Shown piece by piece: positions 1 through 5,565 of a stretch of DNA of 9,336 bases. The notes beneath the pieces are model-generated. The model saw nothing but the letters and a program-made list of their open reading frames with translations. It did not search any database and was not told the DNA's origin. The DNA is from Anaerolineales bacterium UBA3001 (GTDB taxonomy: Bacteria; Chloroflexota; Anaerolineae; Anaerolineales; UBA11657), in the NCBI GenBank assembly GCA_002346435.1, contig DDZT01000019.1, positions 1 to 9,336 on the forward strand. The letters run 5' to 3'. The position numbers and the translations under genes are program-made. Numbering within the stretch: position 1 is the stretch's first letter; every line of letters begins with the position of its first letter.

Positions 1-3
1 TTT

Positions 4-10
4 CCTCCTT
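4..10 (-). promoter_or_regulatory. Shine-Dalgarno of a gene just outside the left edge
   Basis: Read on the minus strand, the last bases of the window are AAGGAGGAAA, a near-perfect Shine-Dalgarno. No start codon is reached before the edge, so the start should lie within a few bases beyond position 1. No terminator separates it from tRNA-Thr(GGT) at 43-115, so the tRNAs and this gene probably share a transcript. In many bacteria a Thr-Tyr-(Gly)-Thr tRNA cluster precedes tuf or rpmG-secE-nusG; which one applies here cannot be seen. Confidence 0.7.
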
Positions 11-42
11 ACTACAAAATCTCCTAAACTATACTTATCTGG

Positions 43-115
43 AGCCCTCGATGGGATTTGAACCCATGACCTCACCCTTACCAAGGGTGTGCTCTGCCAC
101 CTGAGCTACGAGGGC
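43..115 (-). tRNA. tRNA-Thr (anticodon GGT)
   Basis: The 73-nt cloverleaf is complete. The acceptor stem is GCCCTCG/CGAGGGC and the D-arm stem is GCTC/GAGC. The anticodon stem CACCC/GGGTG closes the loop TTGGTAA, giving anticodon GGT (plus-strand positions 80-82). The T stem ATGGG/CCCAT closes the loop TTCAAAT, and all stems pair fully. The discriminator base is T73, and the next three bases (42-40) read CCA, so the 3' end may be genome-encoded. It is the last of three clustered tRNAs and reads ACC/ACT threonine codons. Confidence 0.97.
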
Positions 116-131
116 TTAAACAATTTTCAGG

Positions 132-215
132 TGGGCAGGGTGGGATTTGAACCCACTCAGGCGTATGCCACCGATTTTACAGACCGGCCCGGCTCACCAT
201 CTCCGGCGCCTGCCC
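132..215 (-). tRNA. tRNA-Tyr (anticodon GTA)
   Basis: This is a class II tRNA of about 84 nt with a long variable arm. The acceptor stem is GGGCAGG/CCTGCCC with discriminator A73. The anticodon stem CCGGT/ATCGG (one G-T pair) closes the loop CTGTAAA, giving anticodon GTA (plus-strand 178-180). The variable arm contains GGCATACGCC and the T arm is GTGGG/CCCAC around TTCAAAT. The long variable arm plus GTA is diagnostic of bacterial tRNA-Tyr. CCA is not encoded; the bases after A73 are CCT. It sits 16 nt from tRNA-Thr(GGT) and 6 nt from tRNA-Thr(TGT), so the three are surely processed from one precursor. Confidence 0.97.
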
Positions 216-221
216 CTGTTG

Positions 222-294
222 AGCCGACGAAGGGACTCGAACCCATAACCTAGCACTTACAAAGCGCTTGCTCTGCCAATTGAGCTACGTCGGC
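222..294 (-). tRNA. tRNA-Thr (anticodon TGT)
   Basis: This 73-nt cloverleaf has acceptor stem GCCGACG/CGTCGGC, D stem GCTC/GAGC, and anticodon stem AGCGC/GTGCT around the loop TTTGTAA, giving anticodon TGT (plus-strand 259-261). The T arm is ATGGG/CCCTT around TTCGAGT. One pair of the T stem (positions 50 and 64) is a U-U mismatch; all other stems pair. The discriminator is T73, as in the other tRNA-Thr here, and CCA is not encoded. It is the promoter-proximal member of the cluster and reads ACA and probably other ACN codons through wobble. Confidence 0.96.
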
Positions 295-320
295 ATGGCC
301 CACTGACAAGCGTCTTAGTT

Positions 321-347
321 AAAAATAGCGCCGTCCTAACTGGCGCC
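321..347 (-). other. Hairpin plus T tract in the tRNA-operon leader
   Basis: On the minus strand GGCGCC (347-342) can pair with GGCGCT (332-327): five GC pairs and one G-T, with a 9-nt loop. It is followed by A and then five T residues (325-321). The first base of the stem lies at or within a few bases of the expected start of the promoter at 354-383, so the structure would form the extreme 5' end of the transcript. It resembles an intrinsic terminator, but a hairpin this close to a start site is more likely a stabilising or regulatory leader element. The role is inferred. Confidence 0.55.
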
Positions 348-353
348 GTGCAG

Positions 354-383
354 ATTATACCAAGTTTTGGTCTAAGAGGTCAA
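354..383 (-). promoter_or_regulatory. Sigma70-type promoter of the tRNA operon
   Basis: The -35 box is TTGACC (383-378, five of six consensus bases) and the -10 box is a perfect TATAAT (359-354), with an 18-nt spacer. Transcription should start near 347-349, about 53 nt before tRNA-Thr(TGT). This is the best promoter match in the window, as expected for a highly expressed tRNA operon, possibly with a translation gene beyond the left edge. The rest of the rlmB-tRNA gap (384-478) holds no gene or convincing terminator. Confidence 0.8.
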
Positions 384-478
384 GCACCTAGTTTAAATAA
401 ACACCCAAAATAAATATGTTAGTCTTAGTATAAACCGGCGCAAGTTTAACAGGATAATGAGTACTAGTCAATAGTTGA

Positions 479-1231
479 TTATCTGTCAATGTGTTTTCTT
501 GCCTCTCTAGCTTCATAAATAGCTATGGAACCTGCAATGGCAGCATTGAGTGATTCTATTTTACCTAGCATTGATATACTAACCAATGCATCACATTTGT
601 TGCGGATTAGTTTTCTAATCCCAGTCCCTTCATTACCGATTACTATTGCTATTGCTCGATTTAAGTCCATTTCACTGAGTAGATTCCTTTCTGTATTTGC
701 ATCTAAGCCTATGACCCACAGATTGTCACTTTGAAGTTGTGTGATAGTTCGTGCGAGATTAGTTACTCTTGCAATTAATAAGTGCTCGCTAGCTCCCATA
801 GATGCTGTTACTACTGCAGGTGTAATGCCAACTGTACGGCGCTTTTGCAAAATAACTCCATGTACACGCATTGCTTCGGCGCTACGTAACAAACGCCCGA
901 TATTGCTTGGCGACTGTAATTGATCAAGAATCAGCAATAATGGTGTTTCGTTGTTTTTCGCAGATAAGGCATACATATCTTCTATTTCAGCATAAGGGTA
1001 GGACTGTACCTCTAGAAGTACATCTTGATGATTGCTGTTGCCAATTATGCCAGTCATCTGAGACCGCGGTATTCGTTCGATTTTGATTGATTTACTTTGA
1101 GCTGATTCTACTACTAGACTATTTTTGTTGTTTGAGGATGATTCTTTTGCTAACAATAAGCGAACTATATTACGTCGATAAGCAAGGATAGTCTCCGTAA
1201 TTGCATTACGGCGATGTATAAATTCATTCAC
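479..1231 (-). CDS. rlmB: 23S rRNA 2'-O-methyltransferase RlmB (TrmH/SpoU family)
   Basis: This is a predicted S-adenosylmethionine-dependent SpoU-class methyltransferase of the RlmB (TrmH group 3) type, which 2'-O-methylates a guanosine of 23S rRNA in the peptidyl-transferase region. At 250 aa it is close to E. coli RlmB. Residues 5-80 match the N-terminal substrate-binding domain, with RRNAITETI near the start and HQD at 68-70. The knotted SPOUT domain carries motif 1 around 103-121 (SPSNIGRLLRSAEA; N110, R113), motif 2 IGNEGTGI at 198-205, and motif 3 around 218-236 with S227-L228-N229. The start is GTG (1231-1229); it overlaps the end of cysS by 8 nt and has only a weak Shine-Dalgarno, so translational coupling is likely. 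No alternative in-frame start preserves the N-terminal domain. The exact target nucleotide is inferred from the family; another TrmH-family specificity is possible. Confidence 0.9.
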   Translation of the reverse strand: MNEFIHRRNAITETILAYRRNIVRLLLAKESSSNNKNSLVVESAQSKSIKIERIPRSQMTGIIGNSNHQDVLLEVQSYPYAEIEDMYALSAKNNETPLLLILDQLQSPSNIGRLLRSAEAMRVHGVILQKRRTVGITPAVVTASMGASEHLLIARVTNLARTITQLQSDNLWVIGLDANTERNLLSEMDLNRAIAIVIGNEGTGIRKLIRNKCDALVSISMLGKIESLNAAIAGSIAIYEAREARKHIDR

Positions 1232-2681
1232 TTAGATCGCTGAGACCTGTTTTCCAGGTAGTGCCTGATTGACCATCTTCTAGGATTACTCCGATTGCGG
1301 CCAATTTATCTCTTATAGAGTCTGAAGTAGCAAAATCTTTCTGCTTACGGGCATTTTTGCGTAACTCAACGAGTATTTCAATAAGTTCATTGTCGCGATT
1401 GACGGAAGTGGTGCGGTTTTTAGGTAAAAGTCCGAGCACTGTACCTGCTAAATCATTGTACACTTCGGCAATTGACTGTAGGGTTGCATCATCTGGTCGA
1501 GGGTATTCAGACAAAAGACTATTGACATCTTTTGCAAAATCGAATAGACAGGCGATAGCTTTAGGGGCGTTGAAGTCATCATCCATAGCCGTTTTAAAAT
1601 CATCCCGGGTTTGTTTTATGGCCGAGGAAAAATCACTATGAGTAGTGTTCGATTCTTGGGTATTCAGTAGAATTTGTTGTACTGTTAATAATGGTCCAAT
1701 AAGTCTTTGCCATCCTTTGTAGGCTGCATCAACTGCCTCTTTTGAGTAATCTATGGGGCTTCTATAATGACTTGAAAGTACAAACATTCTTATGACTTCT
1801 GCTGGATATTCATTTAGGGCATCTTGAATGGTGACGGAATTTCCTAAACTTTTGCTCATCTTCACACCAGATACAGTCAGCGATCCAGCATGTAACCAGA
1901 AGTTAGCAAATGTTTCACCGCTTAACGCTTCCGACTGAGCTATTTCACATTCGTTATGCGGAAAAACGTTCTCAAGACCGCCGCCATGAATGTCAAAATT
2001 GGCACCAAGGTATTTAATTGCCATCGCGGTACATTCTATATGCCAGCCAGGAAATCCTTCTCCCCATGGGCTGTGCCAGCGCATTATATGTTCGGGATCG
2101 GCACGTTTCCACAACGCAAAGTCTTCCGGCCTACGTTTCTCTGCGCGCGCATCTAAACGAGTTCCTTCTTGTAGGTCTTCGACCTTACGGCCAGAAAGTT
2201 TTCCGTATTCCGGAAATGATGAAACGTCGAAATATACTGATCCATTGACTTCATATGCGTTTCCATTTTTTATCAATTGTTCTACAGCTGCAATTTGTTC
2301 AGGTACGTGTCCTGCAGCTCTTGGCATAATATCAGGTCTGATATTATGTAGTCCATCCATATCATCCATATAGGATCTCATATATCGTTCTACTACTTGC
2401 ATAGGATCAGTTTTTTCCCTGCGAGCACCTTTCATGATACGATCTTCTCCACTATCAAGTAGATGGCCCACGTCTGTTATATTCTGTACGTAAAGCACAT
2501 CGAGACCGGTGTATCGCAAATATCTTAAGATCATGTCCATGGATATATAAAGTTTGCCGTGCCCGATATGGGCGTGATCATATACAGTAGGTCCACATAC
2601 GTACATACGTACACGTCCAGGCTCAATAGTATTGAAAGGTACTTTTTTGCGAATTAGTGTATTGTAAACAGTTATTGACAT
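1224..2681 (-). CDS. cysS: Cysteinyl-tRNA synthetase
   Basis: This class I aminoacyl-tRNA synthetase charges tRNA-Cys with cysteine using ATP in the cytoplasm. At 485 aa it is slightly longer than E. coli CysRS. The HIGH signature is at 38-41 within CGPTVYDHAHIGH, and KMSKS is at 274-278. The zinc ligands of the family are present: C29, C217 (GWHIEC), H242 and E246. Around the last two the sequence is FPHNECEIAQSE rather than the common FPHHENEIAQS, adding C245 beside the zinc site. The helical DALR-type anticodon-recognition region follows to the C terminus (about 310-485). The ATG start at 2681 lies 43 nt after the yacL stop, with only a weak GAGAG upstream. The gene overlaps rlmB by 8 nt, so yacL-cysS-rlmB read as one operon. 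Confidence 0.97.
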   Translation of the reverse strand: MSITVYNTLIRKKVPFNTIEPGRVRMYVCGPTVYDHAHIGHGKLYISMDMILRYLRYTGLDVLYVQNITDVGHLLDSGEDRIMKGARREKTDPMQVVERYMRSYMDDMDGLHNIRPDIMPRAAGHVPEQIAAVEQLIKNGNAYEVNGSVYFDVSSFPEYGKLSGRKVEDLQEGTRLDARAEKRRPEDFALWKRADPEHIMRWHSPWGEGFPGWHIECTAMAIKYLGANFDIHGGGLENVFPHNECEIAQSEALSGETFANFWLHAGSLTVSGVKMSKSLGNSVTIQDALNEYPAEVIRMFVLSSHYRSPIDYSKEAVDAAYKGWQRLIGPLLTVQQILLNTQESNTTHSDFSSAIKQTRDDFKTAMDDDFNAPKAIACLFDFAKDVNSLLSEYPRPDDATLQSIAEVYNDLAGTVLGLLPKNRTTSVNRDNELIEILVELRKNARKQKDFATSDSIRDKLAAIGVILEDGQSGTTWKTGLSDLSE

Positions 2682-2724
2682 GAATATTTACGCTCTCTAA
2701 TGGGTATGCAATAGTAAGTTAACA

Positions 2725-3777
2725 TCATTCCAAGTTGGCAAATAACATGCGTCCGGCCGAAGTTTGTAATACTTTTGTCACCGACACATTAATTTTTTTA
2801 TTGATTAGGTTTTTGCCGTTATCAACAACCACCATGGTACCATCAGTCAAGTAGCCAACTCCTTGGCGGTCTTCAGTACCTTCTTGAATGATTTTTACTT
2901 CTAATTTTTCTCCAGGTAGGCAAACGCTTTTCACTGCATTGGCCAAATCATTTATGTTTAGCACAGTTATACCCTGTACTTCAGCAACTTTGTTAAGGTT
3001 GTAGTCGTTGGTAACTATTTTTAGACCCAATTGTTTCGCTAGCATAACAAGCTTACTGTCTACTTCTCGTACGCCCTCAACATCCAGGTCTGTTATTCTA
3101 ACGTTTGAAATAGATTGCTGCTTAAGCTGATTTAATAGTTCCAGACCTCTTCTTCCACGTCTTCGACGCTCTTGATCCGATGAATCAGCTATATGTTGTA
3201 GTTCGTCTAATATAAATCGAGGTATTACGATTGGTCCAGAAATGAAGCCACACTTACTAATCTCACATATGCGTCCATCTATAATTGTACTTGTGTCTAG
3301 TAGTATTCCTGCGATGTCATTTGATACATTATCTGTATCTAATATGGTGTTTTTTCCATTTATCCGGAATATCTTTAGTAAATCCATACGTCTACTAATA
3401 AAGATTGTTATACCTAGCCAACTAAACAACAATGCACATGCAGATGGCAACAATTGACTAAAGGGTGAGGGTAGTGTGGAAAGTGGCCAGGCCAATAAAG
3501 CTGCGACCATCAATCCTATTACTAATCCTACTAGACCAACAATTAGAACATTAGTGGATGCTTGACCTAGCAGCTTCCGTATGGCACGTGCAGGATGAGT
3601 GCTTACATGTGGTCCTAGAAACAATCCTATGATAGCTCCTGCCGTTGGAAACATCCAAAGACGTATGTCAGCTGGAATCAGTTCGCGGATAAGCAAAGGG
3701 GATCGTTCTTCTAGATAAAACCCACTGATCGCAAAACCAATCAGACCGACCAAACGAGAAAAAGCATCAGCTCGCAA
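2725..3777 (-). CDS. yacL: YacL-type membrane PIN-TRAM domain protein
   Basis: This is a membrane-anchored protein with a PIN ribonuclease-fold domain and a C-terminal TRAM RNA-binding domain, the architecture of Bacillus YacL. Four hydrophobic segments lie at about 5-20, 42-58, 76-98 and 108-128. The PIN domain spans about 155-280. Its acidic residues are LLDTSTIIDGR (D161, D167), E192 in ILDEL, D240 and D258 in VTNDYN, a full set compatible with metal-dependent nuclease activity. A basic stretch ERRRRGRR lies at 203-210. The TRAM domain is about 286-350. The length (350 aa) is usual. The start is TTG at 3777, supported by AGGAG five bases upstream; no better ATG or GTG exists. The gene heads an operon with cysS and rlmB, just downstream of a 29-bp palindrome. 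The substrate of this family is not established; RNA processing or quality control is an inference. Confidence 0.92.
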   Translation of the reverse strand: MRADAFSRLVGLIGFAISGFYLEERSPLLIRELIPADIRLWMFPTAGAIIGLFLGPHVSTHPARAIRKLLGQASTNVLIVGLVGLVIGLMVAALLAWPLSTLPSPFSQLLPSACALLFSWLGITIFISRRMDLLKIFRINGKNTILDTDNVSNDIAGILLDTSTIIDGRICEISKCGFISGPIVIPRFILDELQHIADSSDQERRRRGRRGLELLNQLKQQSISNVRITDLDVEGVREVDSKLVMLAKQLGLKIVTNDYNLNKVAEVQGITVLNINDLANAVKSVCLPGEKLEVKIIQEGTEDRQGVGYLTDGTMVVVDNGKNLINKKINVSVTKVLQTSAGRMLFANLE

Positions 3778-3782
3778 TATGT

Positions 3783-3787
3783 CTCCT
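3783..3787 (-). promoter_or_regulatory. Ribosome binding site deciding the yacL TTG start
   Basis: AGGAG lies five bases before the TTG codon at 3777. It is the only good Shine-Dalgarno in this leader and selects an otherwise weak start codon. Confidence 0.75.
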
Positions 3788-3800
3788 ATTTAAACTAATT

Positions 3801-3829
3801 GAGTGAGTCACCTGGCCAGGCACTCACTC
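3801..3829 (-). repeat. 29-bp interrupted palindrome in the yacL leader
   Basis: GAGTGAGT (3801-3808) and ACTCACTC (3822-3829) are perfect 8-bp inverted arms. They flank a second palindrome, CCTGGCCAGG (3811-3820). It lies 24 nt before the yacL TTG codon and 14 nt before its Shine-Dalgarno. No T tract follows, so a terminator is unlikely. It could be a two-fold operator for a dimeric regulator, or an RNA hairpin controlling yacL-cysS-rlmB. The arms are in the opposite order to CIRCE (HrcA) and do not match the CtsR box. A weak -10 candidate, TATTAT at 3851-3846 with no good -35, would place it in the first bases of the transcript. The rest of the 267-nt gap (3778-4044) holds no gene. Confidence 0.7.
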
Positions 3830-3936
3830 GAGGATGATAACTTGCATAATATGCCAGTACAGATTAAGTGTTGTTGAACTTTGATACTAACACAACTGTT
3901 AACGTATACTGCTTTTACTCAAACATGTACTGATAT

Positions 3937-3964
3937 AAAAAAACTATTAGGCCAGAATGTTTTT
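3937..3964 (-). terminator. Possible weak intrinsic terminator after radA
   Basis: On the minus strand AAAAAC (3964-3959) can pair with GTTTTT (3944-3939). An inner ATT/AAT extends the stem around a CTGGCCT loop, and the T run continues to seven residues (3943-3937). The stem is almost all A-T, so termination would be weak. It lies 81 nt beyond the radA stop, and its near-symmetry could act on either strand. Confidence 0.35.
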
Positions 3965-4044
3965 CTTTCTAATAAATATGTAAAGATAATTGTGTGAGTA
4001 TGTTAACACATGGTCATCTGAAAGTCAAAGTGGAGAACATTTTA

Positions 4045-5433
4045 TTAGTGTTTTAGAATTGATTTTAATGCTTCATCTAGTGTTTGAGCACTAATAATTT
4101 GTATGTTACTTGGCAATTCTTCTGTTTGTGTTGATGAACTTGGAATGATTGCGTTTTTAAATCCTAAGTTAGCAGCTTCGTTTAGACGTGAAGCCATTTG
4201 TCTAGATGCGCGCAATTCACCAGAAAGACCAATTTCTCCTATAAGCACTGTGTCGGGAATGAGAGGTTGATCTTTGACTGATGAAGCAATTGCACCAGCT
4301 ATTGCTAGGTCTGCTGCTGGCTCTTGAATTTGTAGTCCACCTACTATATTCACGAATACATCTTGATCAGCGAGTCGGTAATTCAGACGCCTTGTTAAGA
4401 CAGCTGTTACCAAAAGAAGCCTATTGAAATCTACTCCGTTAGGTGTTCGTCTAGGTTTGCCAAATGTAGAGGTGCTGGCCAATGCTTGCACTTCTACTAG
4501 TAATGGTCTTGTACCTTCCATGGTAACGGTAATTGCAGACCCGGGTACGTTAGCCTGTCTTTCCGACAGGAAAGTTGCTGAGGGATTTTTGACTTCTATC
4601 ATGCCCGTGCTCTTCATTTCAAAAATACCGACCTCTGAGGTTGGGCCAAATCTATTTTTTACTCCGCGTAACAACCTATAAACATGGTGTAAATCTCCCT
4701 CAAGGTAAAGCACAGTGTCTACAGTGTGTTCTAAAACGCGAGGTCCAGCAATGGATCCTTCTTTAGTTACATGTCCGACTAAGAATATGGCTACACTAGT
4801 CATTTTGGCCAGCTGAGTCAGTATAGTAGTACAATTGCTCACCTGCGTAATAGATCCGGGTGAAGAATCTAGATCATCACTGGTTATTGTCTGAATAGAA
4901 TCGATTATCACCAATTTTGCCTTGGTGCTAAGTATGTGCTCCACAATTTTTGCTAAGTTAGTTTCAGTCAATAAGTACAGATGATCAGTATTAGATTGTG
5001 ACCAGTCTTCCAAGCGAGTAGCTCTCATCTTAACTTGGTGAGCAGATTCTTCGCCCGATACATAGAGTACTGGCAAGTGGTTTGAAGCCATTGAAGTGGC
5101 AACCTGTAACATTAAAGTGCTTTTACCAATGCCTGGATCCCCACCAATTAAGACCATTGAGCCAGGTACAATCCCTCCACCTAATACTCTGGCAAATTCA
5201 TCATTAGGTAAAGAAAGTCTATCAGTAGTAGTTGCTACAATCTCATTGATTGGTTTTGGTTGGTTAGATGGTAAAGTGTTGTTGGGTATACCTTTGTTTG
5301 CCTTGCGGGTGGTCTCGGTGACCATTTCTGCTACCATGGTATTCCATTCACCACATTGTGGGCATTTTCCCATCTCACGATGAGTGGTCCGGCCGCATTG
5401 TTGACACTTGTATCTCAGATGTTTTTTAGCCAT
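4045..5433 (-). CDS. radA: DNA repair protein RadA (Sms)
   Basis: RadA is a RecA-like ATPase that promotes branch migration and processes recombination intermediates in DNA repair. From the chosen start it is 462 aa, normal for the family. It begins with a C4 zinc finger (C10, C13, C24, C27), then a RecA core with Walker A GGDPGIGKST at 97-106, Walker B LVIIDSIQT at 174-182 and the RadA-specific KNRFG motif at 259-263. The C-terminal Lon-protease-like domain spans about 315-455 and is structural rather than proteolytic in this family. The chosen start is ATG at 5433, giving MAKKHLRYKC, which resembles known RadA N termini. An in-frame TTG at 5448 would add five residues but has no Shine-Dalgarno and would lie about 10 nt from the predicted transcription start. 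The gene follows clpC, as in many Gram-positive and related genomes. Confidence 0.97.
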   Translation of the reverse strand: MAKKHLRYKCQQCGRTTHREMGKCPQCGEWNTMVAEMVTETTRKANKGIPNNTLPSNQPKPINEIVATTTDRLSLPNDEFARVLGGGIVPGSMVLIGGDPGIGKSTLMLQVATSMASNHLPVLYVSGEESAHQVKMRATRLEDWSQSNTDHLYLLTETNLAKIVEHILSTKAKLVIIDSIQTITSDDLDSSPGSITQVSNCTTILTQLAKMTSVAIFLVGHVTKEGSIAGPRVLEHTVDTVLYLEGDLHHVYRLLRGVKNRFGPTSEVGIFEMKSTGMIEVKNPSATFLSERQANVPGSAITVTMEGTRPLLVEVQALASTSTFGKPRRTPNGVDFNRLLLVTAVLTRRLNYRLADQDVFVNIVGGLQIQEPAADLAIAGAIASSVKDQPLIPDTVLIGEIGLSGELRASRQMASRLNEAANLGFKNAIIPSSSTQTEELPSNIQIISAQTLDEALKSILKH

Positions 5434-5464
5434 TTTGAGCCTGTGCAAAATAGTAAGTTTGAAG

Positions 5465-5470
5465 ATTATA
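5465..5470 (-). promoter_or_regulatory. Candidate -10 box for radA
   Basis: A perfect TATAAT (5470-5465) lies 31 nt before the radA ATG, within the clpC-radA gap. The -35 region at 17-18 nt spacing is poor (TTCTCG or TCTCGA), so an activator or read-through from clpC may contribute. If used, transcription would start near 5458, giving a leader of about 25 nt. Confidence 0.4.
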
Positions 5471-5565
5471 TCCCAAAGTAAATGGCATCGAGAACATGCT
5501 TTGATGTGAAAACATTATCTATTTTGTTGGAAGAGTGGAGAATATTTGACTGATAGTATTACTTA

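Noticed and set aside
431..448. Intrinsic terminator after rlmB from TAAAC/GTTTA arms
   Set aside because: Only a 5-bp mostly A-T stem and no T run on the minus strand.
3801..3829. CIRCE (HrcA) or CtsR operator
   Set aside because: CIRCE has GCACTC first and GAGTGC second around a 9-nt spacer; here the arm order is reversed and the flanks differ. The CtsR direct heptad repeat is absent.
5434..5448. Longer RadA beginning at TTG 5448
   Set aside because: There is no Shine-Dalgarno, it would lie about 10 nt from the predicted transcription start, and the ATG at 5433 gives the usual RadA N terminus.
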